NCBI GenBank assembly: GCA_900708905.1
Contig: CAADRB010000018.1
Coordinates: forward strand, 876,871-940,870
DNA: 64,000 bases
Origin: Hymenolepis diminuta
Taxonomy: Eukaryota; Platyhelminthes; Cestoda; Cyclophyllidea; Hymenolepididae
Direction of reading: 5' to 3'
The position numbers were made by a program, and so were the translations under genes. This document shows positions 24,801-38,005 of the stretch, piece after piece (position 1 is the stretch's first letter; each line of letters starts with the position of its first letter). The notes under the pieces are model-generated. The model worked only from the letters and a program-made list of their open reading frames with translations, did no database searches and was not told where the DNA came from.

Positions 24801-27800
24801 CAATATGATATGATAATAATAATACATTATTTTAATTTAACGGACATGAGCCGTTTAAAATGAAAAAAAGTTTTTAAAAACACCATATACTTAATAAGTT
24901 TACTAATAGTAAGTTTCAAATGTTACACAGTACCAATTATCTGCGTCATAAATTAAAATAAAAACAAAGAAAACGTTAACTTTAATTCTGAAAGCCTAAA
25001 ATCAACTTTTTGGAGTGAAGTTTAATAGTGTCTGAAATACATGAGGCACGAGTTAAATAGGTTTTATTTTAACTTTTAGGCAATAAAATTCGACAAAAAA
25101 ATAAATCATTTATCAAAAACTAGGCAACTTTTAAGTTATTCCAATTAAGTCTCAGACCGTAGTAAACTCGGTTGAATTAAAATGAGTTCGTGTTGGATAC
25201 ACTACGATTGAAAAAAGAAATTGCCCGTGTCAAAACTCTTCCACTTATTGCTGCTGCACTAAACCTAATTTAACATTTTTTGGTTGCCGTTTTGATATAA
25301 TTTATTTCAGTCCTTCTCGTCTATTACGACATAACATGACTCCATCTTTCATTAAAAAGTATAAAATTTAGTCAATTTCTTCAATTTATAAGCATGAAAA
25401 TAACAATAAAATGAAGTTATACAATTTTTTTAAAATTCTACAGAACATCGAATCAAATTTAGTGAAGTCGTAACAAAACAAATTCAATTTTCAGAAAAAT
25501 CTGGTTTATCATTATTATAAGTGCATGGAGACTCCGAAAGTAATGAAATTTTAATGTCTTAAGTCTGTAATTAAATAAGCTAAAGTTGTTGATTGTTTCG
25601 CAATAAAAAACAAATAAATATAGTCAATTTATCCAATACGAAAAAAATTAGTTCAGATTTCAAATAAGTAAACAGCTTTTGCGCTATTCATAATGTGTAG
25701 AAATGCATTTGATTCAAAATCTATTCTTTTATTTTTGTTCTCTACCTTTAAAACTAGAGTTCAGAAAATTGAAAATGACTTGGAATTCAATATATTTTGA
25801 AATCTTATGCCTGTCAAAAATGGCTGCTTTAAAGTAAATCAGTAACAAAGTATAGGTAAACATTATTTTTTCCCTTTTAATGTCATCTTGGTAAAATTCA
25901 CCACTTTGCAATGAGGAGATTAAACTTCATTTTGCCAAAGATTTCATTTACCTGATTAAATACACCAATAACTGTCAACCATTAACATTATTTGTACCAC
26001 ATTTTATTACATTTCGAAATCTGACAATTAAAAATCAGCGAAAGGGCAAAAATTAAGGCTGTTCTGAAAGAGGATACATAGGGAAACTAGCTAATTGTCT
26101 TTAATGTACTTAATGTATAAACCACAACCACAGTTTTCGATACTAGATTTCATCATTTACCCTCTGATATGTTTTACCAATTCATGCATTCATTTTTCTT
26201 ATGTTTATTTTAGGATGTTCAAGTTTGATAGATGATTCTAGAAGAGCGTGATGGAAGTAACAAATGCAATTAACTTGTGAACACTTTATTTTTTCAAATA
26301 TTTTAAGTTACATATAATATTGACACGAATCATCATTTTTCTCCGAAACAATTAATTTAACCTGCATTTTTTTTATTTTGTCCTGAAAACGCATTGATAA
26401 AATTCTATTTTATGTAATAAGTAGACAGCAAACTAGAAGGCAATAAACGCATATATGGAACATTCTTCATTGTATGCGAAATATGGAGAAATTCAGCTCA
26501 TAGATTTCGTGAATTATTCCACGTTTCTAATTGTTTTCTCTATTTAACCATTTGTTAAAATATATTTGATAGTTTATTTATCAAATTTAAAGAATAAATA
26601 TGAATCAACTTGGTTGGCTTTCAGTGATAGTCTATTAATAATTTTCCTTCAGGATGTTGCTAAATTATTGAAAATTTCTTTTTTCAAAATTATACTTAGT
26701 AAGAATTAAACAAATTAGGACATTGGAAGTCCCTAAGGAACAGTGATCATACTAATATTTAAAAAGTAGTGTTTTCTTTTCTGTAAACATTCGCACAACT
26801 GACTGCTTTGCATATCACTGTTTTCGGTCGAATTCTAATGGGGTGTTAATTTACACTTTTAAAGATAGAAATCACCGTTATGGACAATTTTAGCCACAGC
26901 ATTTTGAAGTTTCTATTGATTTGGAATACCAATGTATTTGAATATGCTTACTCTTTAGTATTTTGTAGCACTCGATGAAATTTTAGTCATAAATCTGAAA
27001 AAATATCTCATAATAGTTCAAGGACAAAATTAATTTCTTTGAAGCTTTGCCATGGGATTTCCAGGAAGAATATACAGTTTGGCACTACATAGGCTACGGA
27101 TCTGAAACATGTTTCCATAGTTTAGATTATTTGACACCCTATTTATGAGCATTTGAATTGCATTTTTTATCTATTGATATATAGCACACTAATCATTTTT
27201 TTAACAACTGAAATATTAAAATAGTGCATAAATTACTTGATTTTACATAAACGTCAATATTTTTAGGCACAAGTGGTATAAATTTAGTCACCGTATGCTT
27301 TTAAATTTTTTTAAAAAGCTTATTACAATTTTCATAAAGTTTAAATTTAGAATAAACATCTAATGCAACTTCTCTTGCATGTCAAATATTTAATTTAAAA
27401 TAAAATCATGCATTTAATTAAACTGAACCTTTGATATCCAAATACATATGTGATAAATGAATTTTAGTACACTTGTTATACTGATGATGCATTTTGAATA
27501 AAATACTTTACTTCCTTCGTAGTTGACGCCAACTAACTGTCAGAAACCGCATTTTTCAAATAAGTGTTTGGATTTCTTCTAAATTCGAAATTAAAACAAA
27601 TTGAAAATCAGCAATTGCACCTTATTTTGTAGTAAAAATTAAATTAATTAAATAATTAAAGGAAATTTAATCTAATCTTTAATTTGTAGGTGTTGAGAAA
27701 ACCGACCAAGAGTAGATAGCTAAAGTTGAGTTCTCCAGAAGACTGAGTCAAGAGTGAAGTAAAATTTATTGAACATAACAATTGAAAGTTGAACTAGATG

Positions 27801-30800
27801 GAGGACGTGTAAGAGCAGGGTAAAGACGGATATAGTGAGGACGTGAAAGCTCAACATATGGAAGTCTAATTATGTAATTAAAGTTCTGGTGGTTTATTAC
27901 AAGTAAAACAGTAACCGAGAAGATGATGATACAAACTGCTGATCAAGTTTCTGCAACTGAAACTTTTGAAAACACTTCAAGTAAATGCAAAAATCGATAA
28001 CACAGTTTATAACTGAAACGAGTTACATTAGTATTGCTCAAATAAAATCAAAGAAATTTTTGAGGAATTTCTCAATTTTTAACACAAATTTTCATCATGT
28101 TTTTTATGCTGAGAGCATTAAGCATTGTTATAGATCATCTTCTTAGAAGAACATATTTTAGTTTTTAATTAAGAAAGATTAGACCCTTTTAAAATTTCTT
28201 CCTTCATTTTTTTACCTTTTTTCATGATAAAGGGAAATCAAAACAATAACTTAGAAAATATCATTTAAATATAGCCATAATTATTTTTTTGTTTATTGCG
28301 AGTGTGCATTATCCTCTTGTGACTGCCTTTATCTTAAACCAATAGCCTCGCGCATTGAGTCGATTCTGACACTAGGAAGTTGCTATTAGTCAATTTTAAA
28401 TTTTTTCTAAGTAAAACTCTCGTTATTAACGAAATAAAATATAATCTCATGAAGCGAAATAGGAGGAAGTTGGACGCGCACTTGTACTGATTTTTGATAA
28501 GGCGTTCAGCGGATATTGCGTGAATAAGCAACGCGAGAGTTATTTTGCTGTTTTATGGGAATAGCAAGAAAGATTTAATTATTAATAGGAAATAGTTTTA
28601 CATGAAACGAATGAAAGCGCTGTGCATCAATACTTTATGATAAACAGATTACAACTATAGCCAGATTTCTATTGCTCCAAAAGGTGGCTTTCATTAAGAA
28701 ATGCCAACTGCTAAAACATTTTTTAGTGTTCAAACACTCGTTCAAATGACTATTAATTAAAAAGACTTGTATATTAGTTTTTTTGAAGAAATCATTTGAT
28801 TGTCGTTATTATAAAACAGCATTTTACCCGTTTCAAGTTAGACATCTGCAAAGTATTAAAAGCATTTTATTAACACAATTGACAAATTTTATTGATCAAC
28901 TAATACTTAATGATTATACTAAAAGTGCGAAAAGGTTCAAAGGAGGGTCTTTATTCTTCAGCTTAAATCTTCAACACATTTTGAGGCAGATGTGTTTTAA
29001 CACAGACCATCTCAAATTAAATCTTAAATAATGTGACGTGAAATCGGCCTCGATTCTTATATGTACTGATTGTGTGAATGACCCGTGACGGATGGCAAAT
29101 AATTTTGGCAAATCAAAAAACTATTTTATAAAAGTATAAGAATACTTGATATTTACACAGTGCAGTTGGATAGTGGTTGAAGTGTGCGGATATATTTTTT
29201 GGAAAAAATACAGTTATAGTAGGGCTCTCTTTTGGAAACATCGGAATCCAAAATACAGATAGACAAGTGATAGTGTAACTTGTAGCATCTTTTAGGCTTA
29301 ACTGCATTTCACAAAACTTTAACCTATTTTAAATTATTGACAATCATCAGGCAAAATAAAAGCAGTGTTTATTGATGTCTGAACAGAAACAAATTTCCTA
29401 CACGGCGGGAAATTGTACCTTGGATGTTACGAAAAATTAAGTTTAGAAAAGGGAAATCATTTATTAAACCAATCGTTCTTTTTAAACATAGTAGTATAAT
29501 ATCAAATGAAATATAATTACTAATAGATTTCAAAATAATATTCATTTTTCTAAAACTGAATTTTGCGCTTAATAATACAGTGCATTTTTCGTTAATTTTT
29601 AGTATGTCAGTCATAATATTACACAAAGTTGAGGCCTCTTGTAAGTAAGAAATTAGTAATTGTTTGCGAGGCAATAGTTTTAATCACTCATAAGTTAAAA
29701 GGGATGCTTATTTGAACATTAAGTTGTAGGTATGCAATGAAAACCATACCTTCGACGTAGGATTTCGGATTGAATTCGTTCACCTCGTCTATCGCACTAA
29801 TATTTATCTAACTTCTTTTGATACAAATGGGTTTAACAAGATGTTAAAATGTTTGCTGGATATTTTATTACTATTTTTATTTAATCACTGTAGTTTGTGT
29901 AATAACAATTGAGAATTTCCGAAACTATCACTGTTAGTTTCTCATATATGATTATAAAATGGATTAAATTATCCAGTTATTATATAAAAAAATTTATAAT
30001 GTTTTACTTTATACAATTCAAACTTAAATATATTAAATAAGCCTAAATTGACACAGCGAGCAACACTTGCGATATGTGATTAATATTTCAAAATTCTACG
30101 TCAACCGTATTAGTAAATGGACTGTTTGTTCACTTGGTTCTTAAATCAATAAATAATGAAATCACTGCTCAATTATTAACTTCTTAAAAAAACATCTTCT
30201 CCAAATATACCAGCATTTAAAGCAAGAAGAAAAATTATCTATTAATAGTATGCAAAAGGATTATTTAAAATTCCGTTTTCCTTGGAAATATTTTAATGAT
30301 ATTCACGTATTTGGTTGGCATCGTAAAGTCACGACAAAACGGTCTTATTCTATCACATGTAACATCGCTTTGCTTAAATAAACCTTAGCAAATTTTATAT
30401 ATAAAATGCAAATCTTTTTTTTATTTTCGAAAGCGATTCCAAAATTTGCATATCGTATTAGTTAAAATGGTTTGAAATAGTTCATATTATGATTTTAAAA
30501 TTCACTAATTACAATTTTTCATTTAGTCGGTTGTCAATTTTTGCATTTACACAATATTTCAAAAACTTCTAACAAGGCCTATCTATTTTACAAATAAGCT
30601 TATCTCATAAATTGCACCAGTTATGTAAATTTCTTAAAAATATATTCGAATGCAATAACTTAAACGAAATAAATGCATGGTAATTGCTATATCAAACTCA
30701 TTGCATTTTTCACTGATTTATTATCAATAAATATATAGATTGAGATACTTGCAAAAATTATAAACAACCATTTTTGTTTTGTAAGTCCCATGATCTTAAA

Positions 30801-31090
30801 GTATTTGATTAAAATTTTTTAGTACTTCTAACGGAAAATAACTTGTAACCCATTGCTTTCCAAAAAATATTTTACTTCCAAAGCACATATTTGTTAATCA
30901 TAAATTGTCAAAACATTGTTTTATAGATCGAAGCGTAGACATTCTTACGTGCTAACGTGTAAATTCCGTCTTTACAAATTATGGTTTTTTTAATTCTCAT
31001 ACAGCATTTTCTTAACTATAATTAAAAGATAAAATAGATAATGATTAATTGTTAAACCTTTCACGCAGTTGTTAAAATCCCACTTATATA
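15888..31090. other. Gene-poor AT-rich region, about 15 kb
   Basis: No supported gene. A TA-rich microsatellite lies at about 19238-19258. Segments around 19430-19800, 23730-23830 and 27690-27890 are richer in G+C than their surroundings and may be worn transposon fragments, but I could not match them to any element. Open frames of 60-101 codons, including 28783-29031 (+) and 29369-29674 (-), show no domain. Confidence 0.45.
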
Positions 31091-31484
31091 GTGGATGCTA
31101 CACAAATAAGCCCTTTTGCTAAACCTTAGTAATCCTCTTAGAAGTACAGATAGTAACTAGCACGTACAACTAGGCTCAGCAGAGCCCCCTAGTGTAAATT
31201 TGCCCCCAAAATTAGCCGCCTATGCCCAACGTTGCAAGAACAAAGATATTAAATAAAAGGAGTTTACTGCTCAACTGTGGCTTGGTCGCAAATTATTTAG
31301 TCACTAAATACGATCTACATTACGCTACAGGGAAATTGATAGTTGATTGGCTGGGAAGGCATCTGCACGCACGCCGCGCTTGCCCTCTGTGCGATCGGTT
31401 GCACACGGCACTTCCTAGAATGCTCTAGCGCACATGAGGCTCCCTTGATCAACCCTGTTAGAGGTAAAAAACCCCACACCTACC
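31091..31484 (+). repeat. Dispersed repeat copy B (plus orientation, diverged)
   Basis: Shares the landmark order of copies A and C: GGATGCTACAC, TAGTAATCCTC, TATGCCCAACG, TGATTGGCTG, TCTGCACGCACGCCGCGC, CACTTCC and CTCTAGCGCACATGA. It differs by many substitutions and small gaps, so it is an older copy or a different subfamily. Confidence 0.75.
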
Positions 31485-32351
31485 AGAAGCACTTATCAAG
31501 TACGCGCACTGCCTTCAAATTCAATAAATTAAAGTACAGAAAAGTCAGTTAAAAGTTTTGATTTGGTTTGAGAAATAAATCACACACATTGTAAAAATAC
31601 AAGAACTTATGCTTATTTTTAATCAAGTTAAACAGTCTAAAACTGTAATGAATTAAGATGTTTGTTGTTCTTGAAAAAAGACACGTGGACATAAGTATAT
31701 ATCCATAAGTTTCCAAAAATTAAACATGAGATATCAATTAGTTATAAGAAAAGGTAAAATAATAAGACTAGTTGAAAGCGACTTCTCAGATTCGTAAAAA
31801 TGTAAACATTAATTATATTTATATAAATCACAACTTCTATTGATCAAAATTTTATAAAAAGTTACAAATTCAAAAGTAATTGATTATTAGCATAATACCA
31901 TTAAGTATGACATATTTATTTTAAGACTAACCAAATAATCCAATTTATGTACACCAATCTTTTAATTAATCTAGATTTCACCGCAGTCCGCAACAAATCA
32001 AGAGGTTTAATTAAAATCTTCCACTTATAAGAATGATAACTCATGAATGAAAGCTCAAATGAAAGTTTTTTATTTAAATATAAAAGGATTGGTATTTTAG
32101 TCTAGTGATTTAGAGGTTGAGGTCATTTTCACGAAATAATGAAGATCTACATATATTAACTTGCATCAGAATAATTGTTATTATCACATGTAATTTTTCT
32201 TCGTATGAAAGTAATCTCATTAAAAAGATGAAAATAAAGTTTATTTTTACAAAATTCATTATTAGAAGTAAAGAGAAGAAAGGTGCAAAGATCTCCTAAT
32301 TCAGTAATTAATTTCGTGCCTGTTTTCAACTATCATCGAAATACTGCTAAT
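31485..32351. other. Intergenic, nothing recognised
   Basis: AT-rich spacer between repeat copy B and the gypsy remnant. No gene or RNA recognised. Confidence 0.45.
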
Positions 32352-32410
32352 TGTTATAACGTAACGAACTAAAAGTCCTCGTAGTAATCTCACAGAGCAA
32401 TTTAAAAAAC
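32352..32410 (-). repeat. Left terminal repeat of gypsy remnant I
   Basis: The sequence TGTTATAACGTAACGAACTA and the next ~40 bases resemble 34897-34957 (TGTTTTAACGTAACAAACTA and onward) in the same orientation. The two copies bracket the gag and integrase remnants, as expected for LTRs of a minus-oriented element. The true LTR probably extends further in (to about 32650), but the second copy does not follow it that far. Confidence 0.6.
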
Positions 32411-32999
32411 TCGATATTAGAGCAACTTAACAAAGCCAATGACTCACAGCGGAACACAAGGCACGTTATGGTGAATACGCGTGTACTAATGGAACTTAAT
32501 CTCTCTTGATATTGACTTAAACAAATAGACATAATTACAAAATGTCCTTTATATGTGGAAGAATTAAGAAGAAAATTACATTTTAATTTGAAGAAGAAAT
32601 TGCGGAAGCGGGGAAAATAACTGTTTTTTCTTCTAACATCTCCCATCATTTGCAGTTCACTCGTTGATCTTCTAGAGCAGATCGACCTGGGGACGAAAAG
32701 GTTTTATCCATGTTAGAACTGCATGCGACAGAATCATAACCTGATCTCTAACCTGAGATCTGGATGGAAGAACATGAATAAGATGTATCAAATAGGGAAT
32801 GCAAAGAACAATAACGTTAATCAATAGTGGGTTGATTATGGTGGCAGATCCGCCTGTCCTTACTGATCTCAACATCGTAAATCATACTCCCACGTTGATT
32901 CGTGATAATTGCAGCTGTCCACTGGCGACCCGAGCGCAAACTGGTGCATTAACATCAAAACCACTCTTATGACTTCACCTCTTCCTGTCCGGCAGATAT

Positions 33000-33800
33000 T
33001 TTCTTCTGCAGCATTGCTTCGTGCGCCGTTCTTATCTTTCGACCCATTACCACCTCAGGATGTGGAATTAATCTTTATCCCGGCAAGAAATCCTGCAGTG
33101 TCTCTACTATAATTCCCTACCCTTTCGCTTTTTGTAAGACTTCCTTTTGTGTATCGACGAATCTTTTAGTCTATCTATTTGACTGAGGGCGATACGGAGG
33201 GGTTCTGGTGTGTTTGATTGATCGTCGTTTGCAGAACTTCTTAAAATCGACTGGCGTAAATTACGTCCCGTTATTTGAAACCAGAGTCTTCGGAAATCGT
33301 GTGTCGAAACGATTCGAATCAGTGCTCCGATTGGTAAGCTGCCAAAGTTAGTGGTACTACCTCTGGCCATTTAGAATATGAATCACTAATACCGAAATAA
33401 ATAATACCACTTACCGAACCCTCGAGGTCGACGCGTAATTAAAGGGGTGTCTGTTTGTGATCATAGCACGGGATCTTAGCGAATTGGGCTCTTCGAACTG
33501 GATTTGAACATGAGATATTCAATGCCCTTGTCCATGCCAGGCCAAAAAGCGTATCCTCTGGCTATGAATTTCATCCGGTTTATTCCAGGATGGCTTGAGT
33601 GAAACTGCTGTTTAACCTTATTTCTAAGGGCAGAAGAAACAATGACTTTATCTAAAAACATTAAACAAGAGTCAACTACCGCTATTGAGTCTCGCTGTCT
33701 GCAAAACTCAAATAGATAGCCTATTGGTGGGAATGAAGGTCATTTGGTTTGGGTAAGCTTTAACGCTTGCTGTAGGATCGTATCTTTATCCGTTTCCTTT
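33000..33800 (-). pseudogene. Ty3/gypsy-type integrase remnant (element I)
   Basis: Read on the minus strand, about 33480-33660 encodes an integrase zinc-binding region with HSSHPGINRMK and FWPGMDKGIEYL, the hallmark H..H/WPGMD block of gypsy-class Pol. About 33030-33400, in several frames, shows worn pieces of the integrase core (a SKWPE motif and an NQT...P stretch). Stops and frameshifts break the reading frame throughout, so it cannot be functional. The upstream end (33660-33800) resembles the end of RNase H. Family call is from motif recognition. Confidence 0.75.
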
Positions 33801-33959
33801 CTCATATTCTCTGCGGATATCTGAGTATTTCAAATCGACTCTGCTAGTATATGCTGCACATCTCTTTCGACCGACACGAATGAGACCACTGTTTTTTTGT
33901 TTTGCGCGCACCAATTATCACTGAGGCGAGCTAGGCCATCAGTCTGGCCGAAATCCTCC

Positions 33960-34630
33960 ATTTTCTGATACCTGGCGTCGTAGTTAGTACATCAGGCTGA
34001 AACTGATGGGGACCTCTACTATAGCTTGGACATGGTTGTTGTTGACTGCTCTGCCAGAACTCTCTCTTATGTCCATACGAATTGCTATCCTGACACTAGT
34101 GCTCAAAGAAAGAAAAATCTTAACGGAGGTGAAAACTACCACATAATCAGCACCTCGGTTTTTAATGAGGCTTATTGGGATGCATCTAGTGCGTTTGAGG
34201 TCGCAGCACTGGATCATTTTTAGTCGATCGACCGATCTTGGGTTTCTTGATTAGACATATTTGAGTTTTATTGCTTTCAGCCATGTTTATTCATCCACCA
34301 GATTGTGCAACATAACATCTGGGTTCTTATCTAAAGCAGACAACAATTTCAGACAAATTTCCGCATAATAAGCAGAACGAAGACTCTGAATGGGCCTGAA
34401 TTGATCCTCCTTCAGCAACGCACGCGAGAATACATTGCATATTTGATACAAAATGCTCATGTACCTGTGAATATCTTTACCATTGTGTATGGCCGAAGTT
34501 GAGTACTTATAATGCGTATTGAAAAGATGGGTTTTGTTACCAAAGTCCTTCATGCACTTTAAACCGTCTCCTCAAACGTCAAGTCCTTCGGCAGAAGGAG
34601 TAGGAGATAGGCCAGGTAGACGTCGTGGTC
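33960..34630 (-). pseudogene. Ty3/gypsy gag remnant (element I)
   Basis: Minus strand about 34287-34620, in two frames, resembles gag of flatworm gypsy elements: a TFEETV segment, then THLFNTHYK, a KEDQFRP region and AEICLKLLSALDK...LHNLVDE. The stretch towards 33960 reads GHKREFW, which looks like the end of a zinc-knuckle region. Frames are broken. Only about 150-300 bases separate gag-end sequence from RNase H/integrase sequence, so reverse transcriptase appears to be missing. Confidence 0.6.
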
Positions 34631-34896
34631 ACCTTTTTTAAACTCTTGGAATGGCATGGCGATTCTTATTTTGTTCATCAATACCACCATTCCATTTTCA
34701 TAGACATATCGATTACGAGCATATCACGTGGCAAATACTTCACCTACAGGAGGTTCGTAATAGAACTCACCAACGTTCTTAATGTAGTTTTTGGGAACCC
34801 TATCAGTTTTCGATAAATTCATTTGTTCCATGATGCTTCACACAATGACCATAATCTTTACGATTTCGATTGAATTCATCAGTGTGTCATCAGATC

Positions 34897-34957
34897 TGTT
34901 TTAACGTAACAAACTAGAAGTTCCGGTGGTAACCTCCCAGAGCAAATTTGTAGAAAC
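34897..34957 (-). repeat. Right terminal repeat of gypsy remnant I
   Basis: Direct-repeat partner of 32352-32410. Similarity fades after about 60 bases, so this copy is truncated or heavily changed. In a minus-oriented element this is the 5' LTR side. Confidence 0.5.
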
Positions 34958-36600
34958 TAAATTATATTTTCAACTTCTTTACTAAAAAGCGCAGTTTAAT
35001 TAGGATTAAAATTATTTTTCCTTATAATAGTTTAACTTTATTTAATTCTTATGAACTCTAAAATGTTATAGTTTCCAACTAATGCACCAGTTAAATTATC
35101 GACTGCAATTTAAATTAATAGACCTTTCTCACTTATAACGGACTTGAGGATGCAGATATACGTAACCTGATCTCGGCCATTTCCTTCGTATGTTCTAATC
35201 TCAGTAGTAGAAAGTGATATTCAGATATATAAACAGAGTGATCAATTGGTTTGGCCCGTTTTTCTGACGTAGATGGGTTGGAAGTGGCAAACTGTCGTAA
35301 TAAAACAGAAAAGGCTTTGCGAAATAATGGACCCTAGGTCAGTTATACAAAGTATTAAAAAACCATGGACAAATTTAATCCATGATCTTTAATGAACCAG
35401 AAAAAATTGAATATTTGAAACATAAGAAATAACTTGACTTGACCTTGACTTGTTAAGCCTTTTATCCTTATTTATTCAGCTTTTGGTTAACCTATATCAT
35501 TTGCTTCCCACAAATCGCATTCTTCCTAGTTTGCAATTTCTAAAATAAAACAAAAATAATTTGATAAATAATCTTTTGAAATAACGGTTTTTAGTATATT
35601 TTTATCTGATACATTGTTTTGAACATAAAGCATGTTTGATTTCCAGCCAGATAAATGCCAGTACGAGTCAAAGTAATGTTATTTATAAGCAAAATCATAG
35701 AATAAACAATCTCAGTTTAATTTTAGGGAGAATAATTGTTAGCAAAGTACAAAAAGCTTACGCCATAACGCAATAAGTATGTTGTGAAGTAAAAATCTGC
35801 TATCTTAGTTTTTTATCAGGCTATTAATTTATAAGGAGATAGTTACACCTAAAACTTCGAATTCGTGCACATGATCAGACGAATGTACTAGGTCGCTCTT
35901 AATACTTACAAAATGATAATCTCGGTAACCTTTGTCTAGATGCAAACCAAATATTTTGATGCGAAGCAGTCAAAACCGGACTATTTCCGTATGGCCTTTT
36001 ACATTCCAGATATTTGAAATAAACAATAGGCTATACGTTATTTATTAGATATGAAACTTATCAACTCTAATTTATAAATTAAGCAGACATCATTAATATT
36101 CCCCGGGAATAAAGTTGTTAACTGTGATATAGGCTGTTCTATAGTTATAATCCATGCAATTTTTATATAATTTCACTAACAAAGTGAAAATCTGAAAGAG
36201 CTTAGCATCTTTTCTGATATCAAAATTACTAGAAATTGTCGATATGCTTACAATCTTTATCACCAAATTAACCGTATTTTGAATTGTAGTGACTCCACTT
36301 TACGTCAGTGTCGTATATTTGAAAATTAGGCATTGAGATTAAGCTTTTGACGCTGCGCGTTCTGTTCCAGGATCACTAAAGGCCATTTAGGCGCAGCATT
36401 ATTGGCCATTCCTGACGGCTATTAAGTGGATCTTCAGATCTGTGAGCACCAAAATACTAGAAGTCCTATCAACAGACTTTCAAAATCTTATCCTACTTCA
36501 TCATTTGATATTTTTCCTTGAATATCATATTTAAACCCGTCAAGTATTCTCGTTACGTACTGATAATCGATTATCAACACAACAGGTCACACACAGTTGC
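34958..36600. other. Intergenic, AT-rich, with no clear gene
   Basis: No gene recognised. The part from about 36330 may be the decayed downstream continuation of the mariner-like remnant on the minus strand, but the reading there is too broken to assign. Confidence 0.4.
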
Positions 36601-36603
36601 TTA

Positions 36604-36900
36604 TTGATTTCTGACAAATCTCATTTCTCATGTGGAACCCATCTCCCAGCCTTTGAGCTTTTCCCAGCCAAGTCTTTTCATTTCCATATATATGGTCATA
36701 TGGCGGCTTACGTGAAAGGTTATGTTCAGTTCTCTAGTAGCGCAGGTTGGATTTTCATCAATGGCGCCTTCCAGTTGCTCAGAATTGAGTTTTTTGACCA
36801 TCTTGCTCTCGATTCGTCTTTCAGGCTGAAGTCGTCCTTTTAGAAACGTGAAGACCACCTTCTGTTGGTCATTTCATCCACAACATCAATTCCATAAGTG
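36604..36900 (-). pseudogene. Mariner-type transposase N-terminal remnant
   Basis: The minus-strand frame shows a helix-turn-helix region like that of mariner transposases: LNSEQLEGAIDENPTCATRE, then HVSRHMTIYMEMKRLG. It continues into a degraded segment with stops where the GxWVPH linker and catalytic domain should follow. The DDE/D catalytic residues are not recoverable from the window, so this is a dead fragment. No terminal inverted repeats were identified. Confidence 0.75.
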
Positions 36901-37975
36901 TGTTTGAGTGTTTTTGCTGCTGAACTTGCGTATTTCCCTGATGAAATTCAAACAGTAAAATATGACTGATCTGCTCTTTATTTGGAGTATAAATTAGGGC
37001 TAGAAATAGTTATTAATAACGAAAATTATCACGCAATCTGAAAGAAGAAATAATATTTTATTAATTATCATAAGTAAGCATACAACATTAACAAGCTAAA
37101 TTGATGTAATTGTGCCCTAAACACATAGCTCTAAAATTGAACAGAATTCCTGTTACAACCTGATATTTTCATCATTTATTTGCTGTTTCTTTTTACAGTG
37201 AGACAAATTTTGCATTTACTCATTTTTGGTCGAACAACGTTTAAATAATTATGATGGCTATTGAGCAAATGAGCCTCAAACTTTCTTTCTCCCACCTTTA
37301 TGAGCTCAATTCCTAATTCTTATAGGAATTATGAATGCTAGAAAACTCAGATCAGAAGAGTTTGAAACGTCGGTGCAAAGTACTTTTAGTAAACATTTCT
37401 TCCACTATCACGGTGCTCATTTCTACAAAGCCGGTGATTCGCATTAAAATAAGTGGTAAACAATTTGTGTCAAGTATACTTTAACGCTAGAAATCAGTTA
37501 AGTTAAAGAATACTTCGGTTCCTTCAATCATTCAACTATTTGTTGTGTGCTTTCCAATAATCAAATATGTAATGATATTCGAACTTTTTCATAGAAAAAT
37601 ATTTTGAGGAGTGTTTCAAGCAAAATGCCACCAATTTATATTGTGAATGTGCAAAATTTTTCGCAATTTGACTTAAGTACCGCTTATCTAAATTAAAATA
37701 ATACTAAAAAGTGTTAAGTAAAAATACAATTTAGAGCATCATTTTGAGAGTGAGTTACATGCAAAACCAACAAGCAAATTAGGCGACCTAATTGTGAGCA
37801 CATGCATTAAATTGATTTAAAAATCAAATTAGATACCGAAGCGCATATCATTCGCCTTTCGTGAATTTCAATCAATAACGCAGAAATATGCATTAATCAA
37901 ACTAGTCCGTGGGATTTTAGATATTCTTTTGCCTTTAAAATAAATTTTGAAGGCTAAAATTATTTCTTTTTATAG
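36901..37975. other. Spacer upstream of the ankyrin gene
   Basis: AT-rich, no gene recognised. It may hold the promoter or further 5' exons of the ankyrin gene, since 37976 follows an acceptor-like sequence. Confidence 0.4.
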
Positions 37976-38005
37976 CGATTCTTTTGGCATAAATCCTATA
38001 CGACC

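Noticed and set aside
33421..33440. Cluster of XhoI, SalI and MluI sites resembling a cloning-vector polylinker
   Set aside because: It lies inside the gypsy integrase remnant, with element-like sequence continuing on both sides, so vector contamination is unlikely.
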